Assembly (NCBI RefSeq): GCF_002250655.1
Contig: NZ_NOZR01000012.1
Location: forward strand, 62,001-126,000
Reading direction: 5' to 3'
DNA from: Mycolicibacterium sphagni
Lineage (GTDB): Bacteria; Actinomycetota; Actinomycetes; Mycobacteriales; Mycobacteriaceae
Length of the DNA: 64,000 bases
Each line of letters begins with the position of its first letter. The stretch's first letter is position 1. Positions 53,930 to 64,000 of the stretch are shown in pieces. Both the position numbers and the translations under genes were made by a program. A model generated the notes under the pieces. It was not told the origin of the DNA and searched no databases. It saw only the letters and a program-made list of their open reading frames with translations.

Positions 53930-53978
53930 TTAGGGCAGCCTAACCAAAAGAAAGGGGTGCAGGTAAGCCTTGCCTAAT
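53930..53978 (-). promoter_or_regulatory. Two IdeR-type boxes upstream of the gene at 53191
   Basis: TTAGGGCAGCCTAACCAAA (53930-53948) matches 15 of 19 consensus positions. GCAGGTAAGCCTTGCCTAA (about 53959-53977) matches 13 of 19. The two are on the same helical side, about 29 bases apart, 20 and 49 bases upstream of the GTG start. Tandem boxes are typical of strongly iron-repressed mycobacterial promoters. Confidence 0.75.
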
Positions 53979-54090
53979 GTGAAGGCTGTCACATTGATTC
54001 GCAGCGGACGCGCAGTGGCGTGCGGGTACTGGTCCCGTGGTCGGCGAGCGGGAACTGCAGCCGACATCTGAGAGTTAATCCGAAAAGTTA

Positions 54091-54111
54091 GTTACGACGC
54101 CCGGTAGTAAC
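54091..54111. promoter_or_regulatory. Dyad upstream of blaI, candidate BlaI operator
   Basis: GTTACGAC (54091-54098) and GTAGTAAC (54104-54111) form an inverted repeat with one mismatch and a five-base spacer, 40-60 bases before the blaI ATG. BlaI-type repressors bind such dyads (TAC-type half-sites) in their own promoters, so autoregulation is likely. Confidence 0.55.
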
Positions 54112-54151
54112 CGGGAGTACGCTTGCTTCACTGCTACCAAGATGAACGGAA

Positions 54152-54568
54152 ATGGCCAAGTTGACTCGTCTCGGCGAACTCGAACGCGCGGTGATGGACC
54201 ACCTATGGGCCGCTGGTGAACCCTTGACGGTTCGCCAGGTCCACGAGGCCCTCTGTACCGAGCGGGACCTGGCTTATACGACGGTGATGACGGTTCTGCA
54301 GCGGCTCGCGCGTAAGAACCTGGTCTCGCAGATCCGCGATGACCGGGCCCACCAATACGCGCCCGTGCACGGCCGTGACGAGCTGGTCGCCGGCCTGATG
54401 GTCGACGCGCTGGATCAGGCGTCCGACTCCGGCGGCCGGCAGGCGGCGCTGGTGCATTTCGTCGAACGAGTGGGTGCCGACGAGGCCGATGCTCTGCGCC
54501 GCGCCCTGGCGGAATTGGAGTCCAAGCACCGTTCCACCTGGCCCGCTGGCGACACGCCCAACCCCTGA
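54152..54568 (+). CDS. blaI: BlaI-type transcriptional repressor (Rv1846c-type)
   Basis: A 138-residue winged-helix protein of the BlaI/MecI family, the same length as Rv1846c. The DNA-binding part is R-L-G-E-L-E-R-A-V-M-D-H-L-W-A-A-G followed by the recognition helix A-Y-T-T-V-M-T-V-L-Q-R-L near residue 42; the C-terminal helices dimerise. In M. tuberculosis BlaI represses beta-lactamase and some respiratory genes, and is removed when BlaR senses beta-lactam. Here it is followed by blaR 14 bases downstream. ATG 54152 has a weak ribosome-binding site. An operator-like dyad lies upstream. Confidence 0.94.
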   Translation: MAKLTRLGELERAVMDHLWAAGEPLTVRQVHEALCTERDLAYTTVMTVLQRLARKNLVSQIRDDRAHQYAPVHGRDELVAGLMVDALDQASDSGGRQAALVHFVERVGADEADALRRALAELESKHRSTWPAGDTPNP

Positions 54569-54582
54569 GGGACAATCTCAGC

Positions 54583-55509
54583 GTGTCCGCGCTGGCCTTC
54601 ACCTTCCTCGCATTAATGCTGGTTGGTCCTGTGCCCGCGCTCTTGGCACGGGCGTCCTGGCCGATGCGTGCGCCGCGTGCTGCGATCGTGCTGTGGCAGT
54701 CGATTGCGGTGGCCGCCGTGCTCTCGGCATTCAGTGCGGGTCTGGCGATCGCCAGCCGGCTGTTCGTCCCCGGCCCCGACGGCCGTCCAACCGCGACGAT
54801 CACCAGTGAGATCGAGGTGCTGGGCTGGCCGCTGTGGTCGGTCTACGTGCTGGTCTTCACCGTCACCCTGCTGATCGGCGTGCGCCTGCTGATGGCCGGT
54901 GTTCAGGTCGCCGTGGCGACCCGCCGCCGGCGTGCCCACCACCGAATGGTGGTGGATCTGCTCGGCGGCTGTCGGCATGGCATGAGCGGGTTGCGCGTGC
55001 TGGACGTGGCCGAGCCGCTGGCCTACTGCCTGCCCGGCGTGCGCAGTCGGGTCGTGCTCAGCGAGGGCACCCTGTCGGCCTTGAGCGACGCTGAACTGGC
55101 GGCGATCCTGAGCCACGAGCGGGCCCACCTGCGGGCCCGCCATGATTTGGTGCTCGAGCTGTTCATCGCCGTGCACACCGCCTTCCCCCGATTCGTCCGT
55201 AGCGGCAGTGCGCTCAACGCGGTGCGCCTGCTGGTCGAGATGCTCGCCGACGACGCCGCGGTGCGCACCGCCGGGCCCGCTCCCCTGGCTCGCGCCCTGG
55301 TGGCGTGCGCGGCGGGGCGTACGCCGTCGGGTGCACTGGCCGGCGGCGGTCCCACCACGCTGATCCGGGTGCGCCGGCTGGCCGGCCGGCCCAACAGCCT
55401 GCTGCTGTCGCTGGGCGCGTACACCACTGCCGCCGCGGTGTTGGTCTTCCCGACCGTCGCGGTCGCGATGCCGTGGCTGACCGAGCTGCACCGGCTGTTT
55501 CTATCCTGA
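54583..55509 (+). CDS. blaR: BlaR-type M56 metallopeptidase/signal transducer (Rv1845c-type)
   Basis: A 308-residue membrane protein with hydrophobic segments near residues 5-20, 35-55, 80-105 and 280-300. The zinc-protease motif H-E-R-A-H is near residue 175 (I-L-S-H-E-R-A-H-L-R-A-R-H-D). It is the BlaR1-like metalloprotease domain without an obvious penicillin-binding sensor domain, as in Rv1845c. On activation it should cleave the repressor BlaI. Start GTG 54583. Directly follows blaI, the usual two-gene arrangement. Confidence 0.9.
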   Translation: MSALAFTFLALMLVGPVPALLARASWPMRAPRAAIVLWQSIAVAAVLSAFSAGLAIASRLFVPGPDGRPTATITSEIEVLGWPLWSVYVLVFTVTLLIGVRLLMAGVQVAVATRRRRAHHRMVVDLLGGCRHGMSGLRVLDVAEPLAYCLPGVRSRVVLSEGTLSALSDAELAAILSHERAHLRARHDLVLELFIAVHTAFPRFVRSGSALNAVRLLVEMLADDAAVRTAGPAPLARALVACAAGRTPSGALAGGGPTTLIRVRRLAGRPNSLLLSLGAYTTAAAVLVFPTVAVAMPWLTELHRLFLS

Positions 55510-55568
55510 CCCGATTTCCCTGAAAATAACTGTGCCACAACCAAATTCACACAACTGAAAGGCGCGAG

Positions 55569-58479
<2,911 letters not shown>

Positions 58480-58546
58480 GCCGGGTAGCGGCCGCCAAAC
58501 CGCTAACATAGGTGTTTGTTCTGCCCCCACCGAGGAAAGGGATCCC

Positions 58547-58681
58547 GTGCCGCAGGCACCCGTCGAGGCCCCCGCGGACCGGGCTGCCTGTGGTGAGCGT
58601 CCCGCGGACGAATCCGACGCCGAACCATCCACTAGTCAGCCGGGCGCACGGCCCGGCGATCTGACGGCACAGGCCCGGTGA
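58547..58681 (+). CDS. Small 44-codon ORF coupled to the CorC-type gene
   Basis: A GTG at 58547 has a strong Shine-Dalgarno, GAGGAAAGGG, ending five bases before it. The frame encodes 44 residues, proline-, alanine- and acid-rich and without hydrophobic segments. Its TGA stop (58679-58681) overlaps the GTG start (58678-58680) of the next gene. The CorC-type start has no clear ribosome-binding site of its own, so translation of this ORF may drive the downstream gene by reinitiation. The peptide may be only a leader. No family is recognised. Confidence 0.6.
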   Translation: MPQAPVEAPADRAACGERPADESDAEPSTSQPGARPGDLTAQAR

Positions 58682-60036
58682 ACGTGGTTTACACCTTGTT
58701 GAGCCTCTTGGCGATCGTCATCCTGACGTTCGGAACGGCCCTGTTCGTCGCCGCGGAATTCTCGCTGACCGCCCTGGAGCGCAGCACCGTCGACGCCAAC
58801 GCCCGCAGCGGTGATCGTCGCGACCAGAACGTCGCGCGCGCGCATCGCACGCTGTCGTTCCAGCTCTCCGGTGCGCAGATGGGCATCTCGATCACCACGC
58901 TGGCCACCGGCTACCTTGCCGAACCTGTCCTGGCCCGGCTGTTCGACCCGGTTCTGGAGGCGCTGCACGTGCCGGACCGTGCGGCGGAGGGGATCGCGCT
59001 GGTGCTGGCGATCCTGATCGCGACCTCGCTGTCGATGGTGTTCGGCGAGCTGGTGCCCAAGAACCTGGCGGTCGCCCGGCCGGTTCCGACCGCGCGGGCC
59101 ACCGCAGGCTTCCAGCTGATGTTCTCCACCGTGATGACCCTGGCCATCAAGGCCACCAACGGCACAGCCAACTGGATCCTGCGCCAACTGGATATCGAGC
59201 CGGCCGAGGAACTGCGGTCAGCGCGCTCACCCGAGGAACTCGGTGCGCTGGTCCGCAGTTCGGCTGAGCACGGCTCCCTCGACGAGGCCACCGCCTCGCT
59301 GGTCAACCGCTCGCTGCAGTTCGGATCGCGGATCGCCGAGGAGTTCATGACGCCTCGCACCGAGATCGAGGCGCTGGAGGCGGACGACACCGTGGCCGAT
59401 CTGGTGACGGCCTCGGCCGACACCGGCTTCTCCCGCTTCCCGATCATCAACGGGGACCTCGACGACACCATCGGCATCGTGCACGTCAAGCAGGTGTTCA
59501 GCCTGCCGTCCGCGCAGCGGTCGACCACAAAATTGCTGACACTGGCGATCCCGGTGCCGACCGTGCCGTCGTCGCTGGACGGTGACGCGCTCATGTCGCA
59601 GCTGCGCGCCCACGGCTTGCAGACCGCGATGGTGGTCGACGAATACGGCGGCACCGCGGGCATGGTCACCGTGGAGGACCTGATCGAGGAGATCGTTGGC
59701 GACGTTCGCGACGAGCACGACGACTCCACCCCCGACTTCCAGAAGTCCGGGCTGGGCTGGCGGGTGTCGGGCCTGTTGCGCATCGACGAAGTGGCCGAGG
59801 CGACGGGTTTCCGGGCGCCCGAAGGTGAATACGAGACCATCGGCGGTCTGGTGCTGGAGAAGCTGGGCCACATCCCCGAGGTCGGCGAATCGGTGGAGCT
59901 GGCGGCGTTCGACCCCGAGGGCCCTTTCGACGATCCGGTGCGCTGGCGCGCGACCGTTGTCGAGATGGACGGTCGTCGCATCGACCAGCTGGTGCTCACC
60001 GAGCTGGTTCGCCCCAGCGACGGCGGGGAGCGCTGA
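58678..60036 (+). CDS. CorC/HlyC-type transporter with CNNM domain and CBS pair (Rv1842c-type)
   Basis: A 452-residue membrane protein. The first 200 residues carry three or four hydrophobic segments of the CNNM/DUF21 domain ([15 protein letters not shown] and [13 protein letters not shown]). CBS domains follow, with E-F-M-T-P-R-T-E-I near residue 222 and a conserved D-E-Y-G-G-T-A-G near residue 320, and a C-terminal CorC/HlyC domain (about residues 355-450). The family is linked to magnesium or other divalent metal transport. It starts at GTG 58678. The next paralogue overlaps it by one base, so the two likely form a hetero-complex. Confidence 0.9.
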   Translation: MNVVYTLLSLLAIVILTFGTALFVAAEFSLTALERSTVDANARSGDRRDQNVARAHRTLSFQLSGAQMGISITTLATGYLAEPVLARLFDPVLEALHVPDRAAEGIALVLAILIATSLSMVFGELVPKNLAVARPVPTARATAGFQLMFSTVMTLAIKATNGTANWILRQLDIEPAEELRSARSPEELGALVRSSAEHGSLDEATASLVNRSLQFGSRIAEEFMTPRTEIEALEADDTVADLVTASADTGFSRFPIINGDLDDTIGIVHVKQVFSLPSAQRSTTKLLTLAIPVPTVPSSLDGDALMSQLRAHGLQTAMVVDEYGGTAGMVTVEDLIEEIVGDVRDEHDDSTPDFQKSGLGWRVSGLLRIDEVAEATGFRAPEGEYETIGGLVLEKLGHIPEVGESVELAAFDPEGPFDDPVRWRATVVEMDGRRIDQLVLTELVRPSDGGER

Positions 60037-61091
60037 TGGGCGGCGACTTCTTGGGTGTGCTGTTGACCATCGCACTGCTGGGCGCGAATGCGTTCTTCGT
60101 GGGCTCCGAGTTCGCGCTGATCTCCGCGCGCCGCGACCGGCTGGAAACCCTTGCCGAACAAGGCAAGCGGAGTGCGGCCACGGTGCTGCGGGCCGGCGAG
60201 CAGCTCTCGCTGATGCTGGCCGGCGCACAGCTGGGCATCACGATCTGTTCGATCCTGTTGGGCCGGGTCGGCGAGCCCGCGGTGGCCGGCCTGCTGGAGA
60301 AGCCCTTCGATCTGGTCGGGGTGCCCGACGCCGTACTGCACACGGTCTCGTTCCTGGTGGCATTGGGCGTCGTGGTCACGCTGCACGTGCTGCTCGGCGA
60401 AATGGTGCCGAAGAACATCGCCATCGCCGGTCCGGAGAAGACGGCGATGCTCTTGATGCCGGTCTATCTCGTGTACGTGCGGTTCGCCCGGCCGTTGATC
60501 GGGTTCTACAACTGGGCGGCCAACCGCACACTGCACGCCTTCGGAATCGAGGCCAAGGACGAGCTCGACGTCACGGTGTCCACCGTGGAGCTCGCCGAGA
60601 TGATTGCCGAGTCCCGCTCGGAGGGTTTGTTGGATCCCGAAGAGCACATGCGGCTGACCCGTGCACTGCAGATCCGCAACCGCGTGGTCAACGATGTCGC
60701 GGTTCCACTGAGCGAAATCCGCGTGGTCCCCGCCGCGCGGCCGGGCAGCGGTCCCACGGTCAGCGCGGTCGAGCACGCGCTGCGTGAGACGGGCTACTCC
60801 CGGTTCCCGGTCGACGGCGGCGACGGCACCCTGATCGGCTACCTGCACATCAAAGACCTGCTGACGCAGATCGACGGTCCCGATTCGGTGATCGACCTGT
60901 CAGTAGTGCGTCCCCTGCCCCAGGTCGCCGCCGACATGCCGCTGCCCGACGCGCTGTCGCAGCTGCGGCGCGACAACAGCCATCTGGCTTTGGTGACGTC
61001 TACCGACGGTGCGGTCTGCGCGATGGTGGCTTTGGAAGACCTGGTAGAGGACCTGGTCGGGACCGTGCGCGACGGGATGCACCGTGCTTGA
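60036..61091 (+). CDS. CNNM/CBS-domain membrane protein (Rv1841c-type)
   Basis: A 351-residue paralogue of the preceding protein. It has the same N-terminal CNNM segments (G-A-N-A-F-F-V-G-S-E-F-A-L-I-S-A-R-R and H-V-L-L-G-E-M-V-P-K-N) and a CBS region with V-A-V-P-L-S-E-I and Y-S-R-F-P-V, but it lacks the C-terminal CorC/HlyC domain. The ATG shares its first base with the last base of the preceding gene stop (TGATG). Likely a membrane partner in divalent-metal homeostasis. The next gene overlaps its end by eight bases. Confidence 0.9.
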   Translation: MGGDFLGVLLTIALLGANAFFVGSEFALISARRDRLETLAEQGKRSAATVLRAGEQLSLMLAGAQLGITICSILLGRVGEPAVAGLLEKPFDLVGVPDAVLHTVSFLVALGVVVTLHVLLGEMVPKNIAIAGPEKTAMLLMPVYLVYVRFARPLIGFYNWAANRTLHAFGIEAKDELDVTVSTVELAEMIAESRSEGLLDPEEHMRLTRALQIRNRVVNDVAVPLSEIRVVPAARPGSGPTVSAVEHALRETGYSRFPVDGGDGTLIGYLHIKDLLTQIDGPDSVIDLSVVRPLPQVAADMPLPDALSQLRRDNSHLALVTSTDGAVCAMVALEDLVEDLVGTVRDGMHRA

Positions 61092-62016
61092 GGTGCTGTC
61101 CGAGCCCGCGTGGACGGCACGCGCTGCGGCCCATCGCGCCCGAGTCGAGGCTTTCACCGGCCCGCATGCTCGTCGGGCCAGCCGCGGTGAAGCTCACCCG
61201 GTGTGGGACTTCCTGTTCAGCTACTACAGCCTGCGGCCACGCCAGCTGCGGGTGTGGCATCCCGGCCACGGCACCGCATTGGCCGGGCCGGGCGCTTCCG
61301 AATACCTCGACCGCGCGGGCTACACGAGCGTTGCGGACGGTGTGACGCTCAGCGCAGAGTTCCTGGGCTCGCGACTGCCGACCGTCGCCTTCGTGGCCGA
61401 CCTACTGCGCGCCACCGAGGACCGGGCGCCACAGTTCGGCTGCTTCGGAATGCACGAGTGGGCGATGGTGTACCGCACCGACGCCGTTCGTCACGGCCGG
61501 GTGCCGCTGCGACTGGGGGCGGCGGGCACGGATGCGGTGGTCGAGTCGATGCCGTTGCGCTGCACCCACTTCGACGCGTTCCGGTTCTTCACCGACGCGG
61601 CCGTGCCGCGCAACCGTGGGGTGCCGACCCGTGCCGGCCAGCGCGACTGGGAGCAGCCGGGCTGTTTGCACGCCAACATGGACCTCTACAAGTGGTGCTA
61701 CAAGCTCGGCCCGCTGATCGAATCCCAGCTGCTGGTGGACTGCCTGCATGTGGCCGCCGACGCGCGCGAGCTCGATATGCGGGCCAGCCCCTACGATCTG
61801 ACGGACCTGGGGTTCGAGCCGATCACTGTCGAGGAACCCGCCGGGCGAGCCGAATACGTGCGCTGCCAGGGGGTGATCGCCGAACGCGCGGCTCCGCTGC
61901 GCCGGGCACTGCTGACGTGGTGTCAGCGGCTTTTGGCGTCAGAAGTGACGAATGCCGCGCACTCCGCCTACGACAGCGTGTCGGAGGGCTTCCTACCTGC
62001 GGGTAAGATGAATTGA
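61084..62016 (+). CDS. Conserved actinobacterial protein of unknown function
   Basis: A 310-residue soluble protein starting at GTG 61084, overlapping the preceding stop by eight bases. Notable conserved-looking parts are [21 protein letters not shown] near residue 40, a histidine/tryptophan-rich [10 protein letters not shown] near residue 122, [11 protein letters not shown] near residue 158 and [11 protein letters not shown] near residue 198. Proteins like it are sometimes labelled 3-methyladenine DNA glycosylase in mycobacterial annotations, but I see no glycosylase fold here and do not adopt that name. The cluster of histidines and acidic residues suggests a metal site, inferred only. It lies in the operon before glcB. 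Confidence 0.75.
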   Translation: MLEVLSEPAWTARAAAHRARVEAFTGPHARRASRGEAHPVWDFLFSYYSLRPRQLRVWHPGHGTALAGPGASEYLDRAGYTSVADGVTLSAEFLGSRLPTVAFVADLLRATEDRAPQFGCFGMHEWAMVYRTDAVRHGRVPLRLGAAGTDAVVESMPLRCTHFDAFRFFTDAAVPRNRGVPTRAGQRDWEQPGCLHANMDLYKWCYKLGPLIESQLLVDCLHVAADARELDMRASPYDLTDLGFEPITVEEPAGRAEYVRCQGVIAERAAPLRRALLTWCQRLLASEVTNAAHSAYDSVSEGFLPAGKMN

Positions 62017-62036
62017 TTTGTCGTGAGGGAGGACAG

Positions 62037-64000
62037 ATGACCCAACGCGTGTCCGTCGGCAACCTGCGTGTGGCGCAGGTGCTGTACGACTTCATCACCA
62101 ACGAGGCGCTGCCCGGTACCGGGATCGACCCCGACAGTTTCTGGTCCGGCGTGGACAAGGTCGTCACCGACCTCACGCCCCAGAATCAGGAGCTGCTCGC
62201 GCGCCGCGACGATCTGCAAGCGCAGATCGACAAGTGGCACCGGCAGCGCATCATCGGCGGTATCGACGCCAGCGAGTACCAACAGTTCCTCAGCGACATC
62301 GGCTACCTGCAGCCCGAGCCCGCCGACTTCACCATCACGACCTCCGGTGTAGACGACGAGATCACCACCACCGCGGGTCCGCAGCTGGTCGTCCCGATCC
62401 TCAACGCCCGCTTCGCGCTCAACGCCGCGAACGCGCGATGGGGCTCGCTGTACGACGCGCTGTACGGCACCGACGTCATCAGCACCGAGGGCGGCGCCGA
62501 ACCGGGCAGCAGCTACAACAAGATTCGCGGCGACAAGGTCATCGCCTACGCCCGCCACTTCCTCGACCAGGCGGCGCCACTGGCGAACGGGTCGTGGGCG
62601 GACGCCACCGGCGTCAGCGTCGCCGACGGGGTGCTCGACATCGCCCTGGGCGACGGGCAATCCACCGGTTTGGCCAGCCCGGAGAAGTTCGTGGGCTACA
62701 CCGGCGAACTCGGTTCGCCATCGTGGTCTGTGCTGCTGGTCAACAACGGCCTGCACATCGAGGTCCTGATCGACCCGCAGTCCCCCGTCGGCAGCACCGA
62801 CAAGGCCGGCATCAAGGACGTCGTGCTGGAGTCCGCGATCACCACGATCATGGACTTCGAGGACTCGGTGGCAGCCGTGGACGCCGACGACAAGGTGCTC
62901 GGCTACCGCAACTGGCTGGGCCTGAACCGGGGCGATCTGGCCGAAGAGGTCAGCAAGGGTGGCAAGACATTCACCCGGGTGCTCAACGACGACCGCACCT
63001 ACAAGACGCCGGACGGCGGGGAGCTCACGCTGCCCGGCCGCAGTCTGCTGTTCGTTCGCAACGTCGGACACCTGATGACCAACGACGCGATTGTGATGAG
63101 CGTCGATGGCGAGGAAGACACCGAGATCTACGAGGGCATTCAGGACGCGCTGTTCACCAGCCTGATCGCCACTCACGGCCTCAAGGCCGAGGATGGCAGC
63201 CCGCGGCAGAACAGCAGGACCGGCTCGATCTACATCGTGAAGCCCAAGATGCACGGCCCCGACGAGGTCGCCTTCACCTGCGAGCTGTTCAGCCGGGTCG
63301 AGGACGTTCTCGGCCTGCCGCAGAACACCATCAAGGTCGGCATCATGGACGAGGAGCGCCGCACGTCGGCCAACCTCAAAGCCTGTGTGAAGGCCGCCGC
63401 CGACCGGGTGGCGTTCATCAATACCGGCTTCCTGGATCGCACCGGCGACGAGATCCACACCTCGATGGAAGCCGGCCCGATGATCCGCAAGGGCGCCATG
63501 AAGACCCAGCCGTGGATCCTGGCCTACGAGGACCAGAACGTCGACGTCGGTCTGGCGACCGGGTTCTCCGGCCGGGCCCAGATCGGCAAGGGCATGTGGG
63601 CCATGACCGACCTCATGGCCGACATGGTCGAGCAGAAGATCGGCCAGCCCAGGGCTGGTGCCACCACGGCGTGGGTCCCCTCACCGACGGCGGCGACGTT
63701 GCACGCCATGCACTACCACTACGTCGACGTCTACGCGGTGCACAAGGAGCTGGCCGGCAAGACCCGCACCACCAAGGATCAGTTGCTGACGCTCCCGCTG
63801 GCCCAAGAGCTGGCGTGGTCTCCCGAGGAGATCCACGAAGAGATCGACAACAACTGCCAGTCGATCCTGGGATACGTGGTGCGTTGGATCGATGCCGGTG
63901 TCGGCTGCTCGAAGGTGCCCGACATTCACGACATCGCACTGATGGAGGACCGCGCGACGTTGCGGATCTCCAGTCAGCTGCTGGCGAACTGGTTGCGCCA
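62037..64000 (+). CDS. glcB: Malate synthase G, 5' part (cut by window edge)
   Basis: The first 654 codons of the glyoxylate-shunt enzyme GlcB, which makes malate from glyoxylate and acetyl-CoA; mycobacterial malate synthase G has about 741 residues. Visible motifs are [10 protein letters not shown] near residue 270, V-G-I-M-D-E-E-R-R near residue 435 with the metal-binding glutamate, and [10 protein letters not shown] at the window end, which contains the catalytic aspartate. Start ATG 62037 with GAGGGAGGA seven to nine bases upstream. It continues past the right edge. Confidence 0.96.
   Translation, partial: MTQRVSVGNLRVAQVLYDFITNEALPGTGIDPDSFWSGVDKVVTDLTPQNQELLARRDDLQAQIDKWHRQRIIGGIDASEYQQFLSDIGYLQPEPADFTITTSGVDDEITTTAGPQLVVPILNARFALNAANARWGSLYDALYGTDVISTEGGAEPGSSYNKIRGDKVIAYARHFLDQAAPLANGSWADATGVSVADGVLDIALGDGQSTGLASPEKFVGYTGELGSPSWSVLLVNNGLHIEVLIDPQSPVGSTDKAGIKDVVLESAITTIMDFEDSVAAVDADDKVLGYRNWLGLNRGDLAEEVSKGGKTFTRVLNDDRTYKTPDGGELTLPGRSLLFVRNVGHLMTNDAIVMSVDGEEDTEIYEGIQDALFTSLIATHGLKAEDGSPRQNSRTGSIYIVKPKMHGPDEVAFTCELFSRVEDVLGLPQNTIKVGIMDEERRTSANLKACVKAAADRVAFINTGFLDRTGDEIHTSMEAGPMIRKGAMKTQPWILAYEDQNVDVGLATGFSGRAQIGKGMWAMTDLMADMVEQKIGQPRAGATTAWVPSPTAATLHAMHYHYVDVYAVHKELAGKTRTTKDQLLTLPLAQELAWSPEEIHEEIDNNCQSILGYVVRWIDAGVGCSKVPDIHDIALMEDRATLRISSQLLANWLR

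Overview
The window is high-GC actinobacterial DNA that looks like a chromosome segment of a non-tuberculous, probably fast-growing Mycobacterium (Mycolicibacterium type). The markers are mycobacterial: Apa, an antigen 85 mycolyltransferase, BfrA, GuaB1 next to Gnd1, the BlaI/BlaR pair, the ureABCFGD order and glcB. From left to right the recognisable orthologues run approximately as M. tuberculosis Rv1879, Rv1878, Rv1876, Rv1875, Rv1867, Rv1862 to Rv1858, Rv1856c to Rv1841c and Rv1837c (my recollection of that genome), so the window is that block in reverse with many extra genes. A full-length lon gene also fits a non-tuberculosis species. I saw no rRNA, tRNA, insertion sequence, prophage or CRISPR array.

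Region 1 (1-5.7 kb) holds the start of an amidohydrolase, a GlnA3-type glutamine synthetase, an AhpD-like protein, the divergent bfrA/bfd iron-storage pair around an IdeR-type box and a 15-bp tandem repeat, an enoyl-CoA hydratase, an Rv1875-type flavin/F420 protein and an EthD-domain protein. Region 2 (5.7-36 kb) is accessory: two class I arylsulfatases, a purine-type permease, a TPR protein, a rhomboid-like membrane protein, a deaminase coupled to a GH13 hydrolase, a DUF1810 gene broken by one stop codon, an Ag85C-like mycolyltransferase, Lon, a Rossmann-PEP-utiliser fusion, a thiolase-like protein, an aldehyde dehydrogenase coupled to a double CoA-transferase, and phosphoketolase.

Region 3 (36-46.3 kb) has a CGNR-type regulator divergent from a gene of unknown function, a cupin and AdhA separated by degenerate direct repeats, Rv1861-type membrane protein, Apa, ModC and ModB without ModA, an SDR, an F420-type LLM oxidoreductase and type II NADH dehydrogenase. 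Region 4 (46.3-53 kb) has a haemophore-like secreted protein, an orphan PrrB-like histidine kinase and the urease cluster, with an Rv1847-type thioesterase at its head. Region 5 (53-54 kb) is an iron-responsive patch: a small RNA locus with an IdeR box inside its promoter, in the position of the known mycobacterial sRNA MrsI, and an IdeR-boxed gene that may be FhuF-like. Region 6 (54-64 kb) is blaI-blaR, gnd1, guaB1, a 44-codon ORF coupled to two CorC/HlyC-type membrane proteins, a conserved protein and most of glcB.

The main unifying theme is iron. bfrA/bfd store and release iron, the MrsI-like RNA should be made when IdeR leaves its operator in low iron, and its predicted apical loop has a six-base match to the bfd ribosome-binding region about 50 kb away in the same window. 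No large unknown multi-gene system was seen. The best leads are this RNA and its possible target, the IdeR-boxed gene beside it, the orphan kinase, the fusion enzyme without a visible phospho-histidine, and the coupled small ORF.
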